DNA from: Bacteroides timonensis
GTDB taxonomy: Bacteria; Bacteroidota; Bacteroidia; Bacteroidales; Bacteroidaceae
DNA: 41,567 bases
Direction: 5' to 3'
Assembly: GCF_000513195.1 (NCBI RefSeq)
Contig: NZ_CBVI010000018.1
Coordinates: forward strand, 1-41,567
Shown: in pieces, positions 34,431-41,567 of the stretch
Layout: the number at the start of each line of letters is the position of its first letter
How positions within the stretch are numbered: the first letter of the stretch is position 1
The notes under the pieces: model-generated
Databases searched by the model: none
Seen by the model: the letters and a program-made list of their open reading frames with translations, nothing else
What the model was told of the DNA's origin: nothing
Made by a program: the position numbers and the translations under genes

Positions 34431-34517
34431 ATATAAGAAAAAAGTCAAGTTATTCACAAAATAGAGAATCTTATTCAAGGATTCCGACACTTCATACAGG
34501 AAAACTATTTTCCGCTG

Positions 34518-34548
34518 TTGCTCAATAAAATATTATTATCGAAATTTG
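34518..34548 (+). promoter_or_regulatory. Candidate promoter of the first lipoprotein gene
   Basis: TTG (34518-34520), 20 bp, then GAAATTTG (34541-34548), one mismatch from TAnnTTTG. It suggests transcription separate from the kinase gene, which ends 182 bp before the lipoprotein start. Confidence 0.45.
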
Positions 34549-34612
34549 GTGGCATTTAAAGCGCAACCGAAAAGCTATACGAGTAGGACCAATCTAAAAA
34601 AAGAAAAAGGTT

Positions 34613-35578
34613 ATGAGAACAACAAAATCATTTAAGAAAAACTTTTTTTTAACTCCAGGAGCTATAAGATACTCCAAACAAATCACATTATTATTGGTCT
34701 CTATACTCCTCATCGGGCTATCCTCTTGCAGCAATGATGATGAAGAAGAGGAAGAAGTTATTCCCGAAGTTCCCAATGCAGAAATCGTTGACTATAATAT
34801 ATCGTATGCCAATGGATTAATGGGAGTAATAACGTTTGGCATAAACATATCTGTAGTGGTAAGCGACTATAAAGATTATAGAGAATGGGGAATATATTTA
34901 CTGCAAAATGGCGTTTATGATAAATACTATGCACCCAGCGGTTCTAATGCTTACACCGATGAAATGCATTTTAAGTTCATAGAGAACGAATTTGATTATT
35001 TCAGTTACGAAGAGCATTTGGCGAAGAAAAAAATTCATGTTGGAACATGGATCAGACGAAACATTCTTGACGTTCAGAACGGTGCGCCAGAATTCGAGTA
35101 CAGCACCCCCATCGACGTATGGCTGATTTACGATAAACCAGTTTCAGTTAAATTTGATTCATGCGAAGTAATACAAGGTCCTTATCCAGCAGTGAGCTAC
35201 AATGAAGAAACGGGAAGAAATGAGGAAGTTCCTGGCTCAGCATGGTATGATTACGATTTGCACTACACAGTAACAGGTGCACCATTCGTTGTGCAGGGGC
35301 AATATCACATTATGCAATACGAATACGGTCCTGAAGAACAACATTATGCCAATGGGCTGGTTTATTCGGGTTACAATGATTTAATAGTGTCTGACGGCGA
35401 CAACACACAACGTATTCGGCAATTGAGCAGTACCATTCAACAAAATCATTATGACGAAAATTTGGAGTGGATAGTTTTGAAAACGACAAACGGCGATGTA
35501 CGAACTGATAAGTCATTACATTATTTCCATTGGCGTGATAAGGGACTCAGTTTTACAAAGAATACTAACATTGATTAA
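34613..35578 (+). CDS. Lipoprotein of unknown function
   Basis: 321 aa. The lipoprotein signal is unusually long: 39 residues to the Cys of IGLSSC, with about 22 residues before the hydrophobic core. An acidic tract follows (DDEEEEEVIPEV), as in many surface-exported Bacteroidales lipoproteins. The mature part is rich in aromatic and acidic residues (GQYHIMQYEYGPEEQHY, LHYFHWRDKGLSF) and probably beta-structured; I recognise no family. An AAAAAGG-type sequence precedes the ATG. A run of eight T lies in codons 11-13. It is the first of three lipoprotein genes in a row. Confidence 0.75.
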   Translation: MRTTKSFKKNFFLTPGAIRYSKQITLLLVSILLIGLSSCSNDDEEEEEVIPEVPNAEIVDYNISYANGLMGVITFGINISVVVSDYKDYREWGIYLLQNGVYDKYYAPSGSNAYTDEMHFKFIENEFDYFSYEEHLAKKKIHVGTWIRRNILDVQNGAPEFEYSTPIDVWLIYDKPVSVKFDSCEVIQGPYPAVSYNEETGRNEEVPGSAWYDYDLHYTVTGAPFVVQGQYHIMQYEYGPEEQHYANGLVYSGYNDLIVSDGDNTQRIRQLSSTIQQNHYDENLEWIVLKTTNGDVRTDKSLHYFHWRDKGLSFTKNTNID

Positions 35579-35723
35579 TATCGACGGAGATACGGCTGAT
35601 ACAGCTAACGGCAACAGTTCCCTACTAGGTAAAAGGTGCCATGTTAATTAGGAAACGATGCTATCTGATGCCTGAAACGCAAAACCATTACAACGAATAT
35701 TGATGAGAAAAAGACACATAACC

Positions 35724-36046
35724 ATGAAGAAACTTTTACTATTTATGGCTTTCCTTCCATTACTATTTACCTCTTGCGGCAATGAGGACAATGAGATAGA
35801 TAGCCAAGCACCATATATGGGGCTATGGGTGGCTACACACGCCAAGAAAGTGGATGCCTACGAAAATGTAGTCTATGATAGAGACTTGAAAGATTCGGAC
35901 TTGTTTTTTAATCTGACACTGGGCTACCAGCCGGAATGGCCCAAACATATACCATACAGAAGTGGACAGCCAATGAACTTAGAATGATATACTGTAGTGA
36001 ATCTGGAAGTTATTCGATAGAATATACATTAGAAAAACATCCTTGA
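35724..36046 (+). pseudogene. Small lipoprotein gene with a frameshift
   Basis: Start at ATG 35724 (in-frame ATGs also at 35700 and 35703). The product begins MKKLLLFMAFLPLLFTSC, a clear lipoprotein signal, and continues in frame to a stop at 35985. The neighbouring frame, from about 35915 to a stop at 36044, reads like protein (AQTYTIQKWTANELRMIYC, then SGSYSIEYTLEKHP), whereas the end of the annotated frame does not. A single-base loss somewhere between about 35912 and 35985 explains both. Repaired, the product would have about 107 residues. Family not recognised. A sequencing error is an alternative. Confidence 0.6.
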
Positions 36047-36112
36047 TACAGCATATAACAGGCATTTGATTATTGAAACATAAGTAGAACAAACTAAAAG
36101 AATGAAAGAGTT

Positions 36113-39100
36113 ATGAAATTCACACTTAAAATCCTGCCATTACTACTATTGCTACTAATCTGGAGCTGCAATAGTGAAGACGAAAACAAATTATCATCCA
36201 TTATAGTCAGCACCAACGAGCTAACTTTCGATTCGAACGAAGACTTGCAGACTCTGACCGTTTCAAGCAGTGACGAATGGACGGTTAGCGGTCAGGCAGA
36301 ATGGTGCAAGGTTTCTCCCGACAAAGGCTCCGACGGGCAAACGGTTTCGGTAAGCGTGTCGGCAAATACCTCCTCCGAAGACCGTACTTGCGCCTTGGTG
36401 TTCAGTTGCGGCGAAGCCACCGCTAAAGTGGAAGTCTTTCAATATGCCGCGGCAGAAACCAACTATCTGGATATGGGATTTGACAAAGATGCAACCATTA
36501 CGAATTATGATGAAAAGAGCGGAGAACTGAAGGTGCAATATAGCCAGTCCACTCCACCAGCAATAGAAAAAGGAAAAGCCATCGTCTTGCCGCAAGAATA
36601 TGGCACGGCCATACGTGTAGTGAAGGATGTCACCGTATCAGGAAACAGTGTCACACTCCAGACGGAAGAGGGCAATATGTGCAACATATTCAGAAACATA
36701 GATTTCATCCTTACCACCGACCCGTCGCTTTCCATAGATGACGTCCGCACTCGTTCGGGCAAGAAAAGAATAAGGGTAATCACTCCCTTTGCCCGAAACG
36801 CAAGTAATGCCACAAGAGTTGACTATCAGGGCAGCGATGAAATATTCAGTGATAGCCGCAATCTTGCAGATGACTTTAAAGACATTTTCAAAGTAGATGA
36901 CGGATATCTCTCTTGGGGAGAATGTAATTACGACATCAACCTGAAAGGGATATTTTATTTCTCTTTTGGCGAGAATGTAATGGCAGAAGGTTTTTTGGGA
37001 GATTTGAACGCTTTCATATATTATCTGGAAGGAAACTTCAACGCAAGGTACCAACTGGAATATGGCATTTCCGGAGAATTAGAGCAAGAGGGCAACGAAA
37101 CTCTTTATAGCCAATTATTTCCACCTATTACATTTCCCGTAGGCTCTGTGCCTGTCTCTCTTACGGCCGGAATCGATTTCGAAAAAGAATATCAAGCCAC
37201 TGCCAGTGGAAAGATATCCATAAGCACGGGCTTTGAACTAAATGCGAGTGCCAAATTAGGAGTTTCGTGGAGTAAAGAAGCCGGAGCCAAAGCAATACAT
37301 AATTTCGACAAGCAATTTACTGTCTATCCACCCACTTTTTCTGCCGAAGCCTCTCTCCACAGCAAAGTTTCCTATTATCCGGAACTCTCTGTCAAAATAT
37401 ACAATGTCATCGGGCCAAGTCTGGCGGTAAAACCCTATCTGGAAGGGGCATTGGATGCCAAAACACAAGCAACGGCATCCGGCAAAGACAGCTATACCGG
37501 TTGGAAAGCAAAAATCAACACAGGGGTTGATTTAGACTTTGGATTGTCTTTGGACTTTGGCATTTTCGGGGATCCGGAAGACATATCAATACCGGACTGC
37601 CCTTTCAATCTTTATGACAAAACTCTTGTTGAAGCTCCCTACAAGATAGAACTCGTCTCTCCGGAAAACAACATGAGCCTCATGGAAGGCGATGAAACGG
37701 AAGTCACATTCCGGGTCACTTCTTTTTGCGCATTTACTCAAGATAAAAGTTTCAATTGCCCATTAGCCTTTGTCAGCTTCTCTTCCGAAGCGGGCGGAAA
37801 GCTGGACAAAGAGGTTGTAACCACCGATGCAGAAGGTCTTGCCACCGTGAAATGGTTTCCCAAAGGGAATAAGGACAAACTTACTGCTAAAATAGTTGAC
37901 CAGAATGGAGAAACACTGAAGGATGAAAACGGGGAAGAAATAGGGGAAGTGGTGTTCGAGCCTGTCATACAAAAGTTGAAATTGGACTTAGACTCACATA
38001 AGGACAACGACAAGATGGAAATCGGCCATGCCGAAGACATTCATTTCTCCGTAAAAACCATTGACGCAGACAATAAGGAGACTCCCAAAAGCGGCATGAC
38101 AGTGATATTCACAGCCGCCGACATTTCGGTTTCTGCCATTACAGACGAATCGGGTATCGTTACCGTCAGTTGGGCGCCTCAAAAGGAAGGAGATAAGCTT
38201 ACGGTCAAGGTCATAAACGAAATAACAGACAATGAAGGAAACAAGAAACAGGTAACGCTGATAGAAAAGTCCTTTGCACCCACTGCCATCAAGTCGGGGA
38301 TATCTATTGTAGCACCCGCTGATGGAATAGAAATAAACGAGGGGGAAGCTGTTGACGTTACCTTTAGAGTCCAGTATTCCACCGGCGGAAAGACATTTGA
38401 TTATGCTTTATGTGACGTCCACTTTTCTGCTGAAGGGGTATCTGAGGTTCATAAGACGAATGAAGACGGTACAGTCACCCTTCATTGGATTCCCCAAAAC
38501 ACCGGTGACAGACTAATCGCTGAAATCAAGGACAAAGCCGGAAACAGTATTACGAAGAAGGTATTCACTCCTACGATTGTAACCAAAGAAATCAAAAGAA
38601 TTTCTCCGGAAAGCAATGAGAAAGTGAAGAAGGGAAGTCCGGTCACCGTAACCTTCCAGGTAGCCCAAGGCAATACAGGTACTCCCTGCGCTTCGGAAAC
38701 TGTAACCTTTTCTGCAACATCCGGAACATTGAGCAGCAATTCCGCTACTACAGATGCCGACGGAAAAGTATCTGTGATGTGGACACCTACCCAAACAGGA
38801 GACATACTGACCGCCCAGCTGGCTTCCAATAAAAAGACAGCCACCTATACTGTCGTTATGGAAGGAGATAAAGCAAATCTGCTATATGGAGCTTGGGGAA
38901 TAATGAAACAGCCTGTATTGGTAATAAGAGAAGGGGGCATAACCTTCTATAGCTATGACAGTGAAGGCCATGTTTCAACTATTACGAGAGCATATTCGTA
39001 TAATGAGGCAACCAAAACAATCACAACAGTCTTAGATGGAAGTACGGTGAACATCGTCATTAAAAAACTGACTGAGAATATGTTGATTACTCCTTTCTTT

Positions 39101-39448
39101 GCCCCCGACAACATCGTCTCTCCATTGGCACGGTTAAAGGATGACTTAACCGGTTATCAAATGGAGGATAACCGTGACAATAAACAGATGTTAAAAGGTG
39201 TATGGAGAAGCTATGATAATGAAAAGTTAACGCTTCGCAGCAACGGTACTTTCTCTCTATCAGAAGAAGGTACCATGTCCGGGAACTATACTTATGACAC
39301 AAATACCAAGATGATTACATTCCATATAGGTGGTGAAACCGAGCAAATGCCCGTTATATGTCTGAACAAAGACTTCTTGATAATGCAGATAACAGATGAT
39401 GAAGAGGATGGAGGCGAAGTATTTGACTGGGTATGGTATAAAGAATGA
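36113..39448 (+). CDS. Large surface lipoprotein: BACON, Ig-like (Big_1) repeats, lipocalin-like C-terminus
   Basis: 1111 aa. The lipoprotein signal ends LLIWSC (Cys19). Residues about 30-112 form a BACON domain (VSTNELTFDSNED, EWTVSGQAEWCKVSPDKG, AKVEVFQY). The section 113-505 is beta-rich with no family recognised. Four Ig-like invasin/Big_1-type repeats start near 509, 622, 727 and 825 (pattern: VSPENxxxxxEGxxxxVTFxV, then TTDAEGxxTVxWxP). Two short lipocalin-like units follow near 922 (LLYGAWGIM) and 1026 (MLKGVWRSY). BACON domains often accompany glycan- or mucin-binding surface proteins; adhesion is inferred. It is the third lipoprotein gene downstream of the two-component pair and may be under its control. 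Confidence 0.85.
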   Translation: MKFTLKILPLLLLLLIWSCNSEDENKLSSIIVSTNELTFDSNEDLQTLTVSSSDEWTVSGQAEWCKVSPDKGSDGQTVSVSVSANTSSEDRTCALVFSCGEATAKVEVFQYAAAETNYLDMGFDKDATITNYDEKSGELKVQYSQSTPPAIEKGKAIVLPQEYGTAIRVVKDVTVSGNSVTLQTEEGNMCNIFRNIDFILTTDPSLSIDDVRTRSGKKRIRVITPFARNASNATRVDYQGSDEIFSDSRNLADDFKDIFKVDDGYLSWGECNYDINLKGIFYFSFGENVMAEGFLGDLNAFIYYLEGNFNARYQLEYGISGELEQEGNETLYSQLFPPITFPVGSVPVSLTAGIDFEKEYQATASGKISISTGFELNASAKLGVSWSKEAGAKAIHNFDKQFTVYPPTFSAEASLHSKVSYYPELSVKIYNVIGPSLAVKPYLEGALDAKTQATASGKDSYTGWKAKINTGVDLDFGLSLDFGIFGDPEDISIPDCPFNLYDKTLVEAPYKIELVSPENNMSLMEGDETEVTFRVTSFCAFTQDKSFNCPLAFVSFSSEAGGKLDKEVVTTDAEGLATVKWFPKGNKDKLTAKIVDQNGETLKDENGEEIGEVVFEPVIQKLKLDLDSHKDNDKMEIGHAEDIHFSVKTIDADNKETPKSGMTVIFTAADISVSAITDESGIVTVSWAPQKEGDKLTVKVINEITDNEGNKKQVTLIEKSFAPTAIKSGISIVAPADGIEINEGEAVDVTFRVQYSTGGKTFDYALCDVHFSAEGVSEVHKTNEDGTVTLHWIPQNTGDRLIAEIKDKAGNSITKKVFTPTIVTKEIKRISPESNEKVKKGSPVTVTFQVAQGNTGTPCASETVTFSATSGTLSSNSATTDADGKVSVMWTPTQTGDILTAQLASNKKTATYTVVMEGDKANLLYGAWGIMKQPVLVIREGGITFYSYDSEGHVSTITRAYSYNEATKTITTVLDGSTVNIVIKKLTENMLITPFFAPDNIVSPLARLKDDLTGYQMEDNRDNKQMLKGVWRSYDNEKLTLRSNGTFSLSEEGTMSGNYTYDTNTKMITFHIGGETEQMPVICLNKDFLIMQITDDEEDGGEVFDWVWYKE

Positions 39449-39465
39449 GACAGCATTGAAAACAT

Positions 39466-39567
39466 GGTACATGGGCAACGGAGAGCAACCACAAACTATT
39501 CATGTTCCTCAAAGCCTATGACGAGGAAGACGGTAGTGAATTTGTCATGGGATTCCGTGTACTTTAA
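39466..39567 (+). pseudogene. C-terminal fragment of a lipocalin-like protein
   Basis: One frame reads GTWATESNHKLFMFLKAYDE and on to SEFVMGFRVL followed by a stop (39565-39567). It has the look of the end of a lipocalin-like or similar Bacteroidales domain, comparable to the C-terminal units of the preceding protein. The frame is closed by a stop at 39457 just upstream and has no start or ribosome site of its own, so it is a leftover of an older gene end or of a neighbouring paralogue. Confidence 0.55.
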
Positions 39568-39589
39568 TATAGAGTGTTAAGAAATTAAG

Positions 39590-39630
39590 ATATAAAAAGA
39601 GCGGAAATTTGATTTCCGCTCTTTTTATAT
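39590..39630. terminator. Bidirectional terminator between the lipoprotein region and argS
   Basis: TATAAAAAGAGCGGAAA pairs perfectly with TTTCCGCTCTTTTTATA around a 5-base loop, with T-runs in both reading directions. It serves both convergent units. Confidence 0.9.
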
Positions 39631-39657
39631 CTTCCTATACTAAACGCAACACCCTTT

Positions 39658-41475
39658 TTACATTCTGTCCGGCACCTCGATGCCCAGCAGTCCCATGCCA
39701 AGGCGAACTACCTTCGCCACATTCTCCGATAAAGCAAGGCGGAACACTTTCACGGCCTCGTTCTCTTCGCGCAGGATGCTGAAATCATGATAGAACTGAT
39801 TGTATTCCTTCACAAGGTCATAAGTATAATTGGCTATAATAGACGGGCTATAATCTTCGCCCGCCTGCTTCACAACAGCTGCGAAATCAGCCACCATTTG
39901 GATAAGTCCTTCCTCTTTCTCACTCAACTCGATACCTACAGGGATTTCAGCCGGAATTACGATGCCGGCTTCAGCCGCCTTACGCAATACAGATTGAATA
40001 CGCGCATACGTATATTGAATGAACGGACCTGTATTCCCATTAAAGTCGATTGACTCTTTCGGATTAAACGTCATATTCTTGCGGGCATCCACTTTGAGGA
40101 TAAAGTATTTCAAAGCACCCAGTCCTACAATTCGGGCGATATTATCAGCCTCTTCCTGAGTCAGTCCGTCCAGTTTACCCAGTTCGTTAGAAGTTTCCTT
40201 AGCCGTGCTTACCATTTCTTCAATCAAGTCATCGGCATCCACTACCGTGCCCTCACGACTCTTCATCTTACCTTCAGGCAATTCCACCATGCCATACGAA
40301 AAATGCACAAGGCTCTTTCCCCACTCAAAGCCAAGTTTATCGAGCAAGATAGAAAGCACCTGGAAATGGTAGTTCTGCTCATTACCTACAACATAAATCA
40401 TTTTGTCAATAGGATAATCCGCAAAACGCAGCTTAGCTGTACCGATATCTTGAGTCATATAAACTGAAGTTCCATCGGCACGGAGCAACAATTTGTGATC
40501 CAAACCTTCAGGAGTAAGGTCGGCCCATACAGAACCATCTTCTTTCTTATAGAAGAAACCTTTTTCAAGACCTTCCACAACTTTCTCCTTACCTTCAAGA
40601 TAGGTATTTGACTCATAATATATTTTATCAAAGCCCACACCCATCTTACGATAAGTTTCATCAAAACCTTCGTACACCCAATTATTCATTTTTGCCCAAA
40701 GTGCACGTACTTCCGGATCACCGGCTTCCCATTTCACCAGCATTTCACGAGCTTCGTTCATCAAAGGAGAGGCAGCTTCTGCCTTCGCTTTAGCTTCTTC
40801 TTCCGTCACACCTTCAGCCTGGAATTTAGCCATCAGCTCTTTCACTTCGGCTTTATAGTGTTTATCGAAAGCTACATAATAGTCACCCACCAAATGATCG
40901 CCCTTTTTACCGGATGATTCAGGCGTTTCACCATTTCCATATTTAGACCAGGCCAACATGGACTTACAAATATGAATACCACGGTCGTTGACAATATTTG
41001 TCTTTACCACTTTATTACCATTTGCCATCACAATGTTGGCCAAAGCATTACCCAGAAGATTATTGCGTACATGTCCCAAGTGAAGTGGTTTGTTGGTATT
41101 GGGTGAAGAATATTCAATCATCACCAACGGAGATTTATCCGTGGCAGCAACAATACCGTATTGCTTATCGGCATGAATGTCATTCAACAATTCAATCCAG
41201 GCGGAAGAAGCGATAGTCAGGTTCAGGAAACCTTTGATTACATTGAATGCAGCTATCGAAGGCTCGTTAGCTTTCAGGTATTCGCCAATCTCCTGTGCTG
41301 TCTGCTCCGGTCCTTTCTTCGACATGCGCAGGAAAGGAAAAACTACCAGCGTGAGGTGTCCCTCAAATTCTTTCTTGGTTTTTTGCAGTTGCACCTGTGC
41401 GGCAGGCACATCCTGTCCATACAGCGCTTTCAGTCCGTTGATGACGGACGCTACCAGTTTATCTTCTATATTCAT
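39658..41475 (-). CDS. argS: Arginyl-tRNA synthetase
   Basis: 605 aa, complete. It is a class I aminoacyl-tRNA synthetase charging tRNA-Arg. An N-terminal Add-1-like domain is visible (about 1-100). The HIGH-type motif is HLGH (132-135) within SPNTNKPLHLGHVRNN. The KMSKS-like loop is KMKSREG (about 403). The C-terminal DALR anticodon-binding domain ends with VVRLGMGLLGIEVPDRM. Length is near that of other Bacteroidetes ArgRS. It is a core housekeeping gene, convergent with the accessory lipoprotein region, and marks the right edge of that region. Confidence 0.97.
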   Translation of the reverse strand: MNIEDKLVASVINGLKALYGQDVPAAQVQLQKTKKEFEGHLTLVVFPFLRMSKKGPEQTAQEIGEYLKANEPSIAAFNVIKGFLNLTIASSAWIELLNDIHADKQYGIVAATDKSPLVMIEYSSPNTNKPLHLGHVRNNLLGNALANIVMANGNKVVKTNIVNDRGIHICKSMLAWSKYGNGETPESSGKKGDHLVGDYYVAFDKHYKAEVKELMAKFQAEGVTEEEAKAKAEAASPLMNEAREMLVKWEAGDPEVRALWAKMNNWVYEGFDETYRKMGVGFDKIYYESNTYLEGKEKVVEGLEKGFFYKKEDGSVWADLTPEGLDHKLLLRADGTSVYMTQDIGTAKLRFADYPIDKMIYVVGNEQNYHFQVLSILLDKLGFEWGKSLVHFSYGMVELPEGKMKSREGTVVDADDLIEEMVSTAKETSNELGKLDGLTQEEADNIARIVGLGALKYFILKVDARKNMTFNPKESIDFNGNTGPFIQYTYARIQSVLRKAAEAGIVIPAEIPVGIELSEKEEGLIQMVADFAAVVKQAGEDYSPSIIANYTYDLVKEYNQFYHDFSILREENEAVKVFRLALSENVAKVVRLGMGLLGIEVPDRM

Positions 41476-41498
41476 GATTTAAAAGTATTTTCCGGACG

Positions 41499-41506
41499 CA
41501 AAGATA
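41499..41506 (-). promoter_or_regulatory. -7 box of argS
   Basis: TATCTTTG on the minus strand (41506-41499) matches TAnnTTTG. No TTG appears at the expected distance upstream. The leader would be about 18 nt. Confidence 0.55.
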
Positions 41507-41567
41507 CTATATTTTGGCGAATTACGCGCTCCATCTGTACGGATAATAAAAAAGGAGACACCTCGTA

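Overview
The window looks like a chromosomal segment of a gut-type Bacteroides (order Bacteroidales). The evidence is moderately AT-rich DNA, -7 boxes of the form TAnnTTTG (several with a TTG 19-21 bp upstream) in place of Shine-Dalgarno-led sigma70 promoters, many lipoprotein signals ending in a Cys, BspA-like leucine-rich repeats, BACON and Bacteroidetes-type FN3 repeats, a TPR histidine kinase with a LytTR regulator, and topA and argS of Bacteroidetes type. No species can be named from the sequence alone.

Layout. 1-864 is gene-free and holds a cluster of TTGTCAG dyads and a six-unit 22-bp tandem array. 865-11082 carries two very large secreted BspA/T9SS-tail-like proteins (1088 and 2312 aa), ended by a terminator that faces a minus-strand ATPase of the ATPase_2/DUF234 type (11191-12519). 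That ATPase has an excellent promoter with a 29-bp near-palindrome over its transcript start. 12588-13969 is gene-poor: a second 22-bp array, a GGCTACACC hairpin, an isolated dyad, then a promoter and a structured leader with mutually exclusive hairpins (attenuator-like). The leader precedes a tight four-gene cluster, 13970-21015: PEGA/outer-membrane protein, FN3-like lipoprotein, beta-helix protein, and a protein with four 72-residue repeats and a T9SS-like tail.

21100-23266 looks like a small defence or toxin-antitoxin island. A decayed MNT nucleotidyltransferase and a decayed HEPN gene, still overlapping as in intact pairs, sit behind one promoter. A second copy of that promoter drives an AlbA_2/HATPase (Schlafen-like) regulator with a 12-bp in-frame minisatellite. 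Then follow a Nudix hydrolase, a 1010-aa periplasmic TPR protein with a partner outer-membrane barrel that seems to lack a plug, and topA.

31378-34430 is a divergent two-component pair (LytTR regulator and TPR sensor kinase). It is followed by surface lipoproteins: one intact unknown, one frameshifted, one large BACON/Ig-like protein, and a leftover lipocalin-like C-terminal fragment. The window ends with argS on the minus strand, complete, with its promoter.

Most of the accessory content therefore concerns the cell surface. The most unusual items are the attenuator-controlled surface operon, the MNT-HEPN relic with its duplicated promoter, and the mosaic 2312-aa protein. All functional statements rest on reading sequence motifs by eye; no database search was run.
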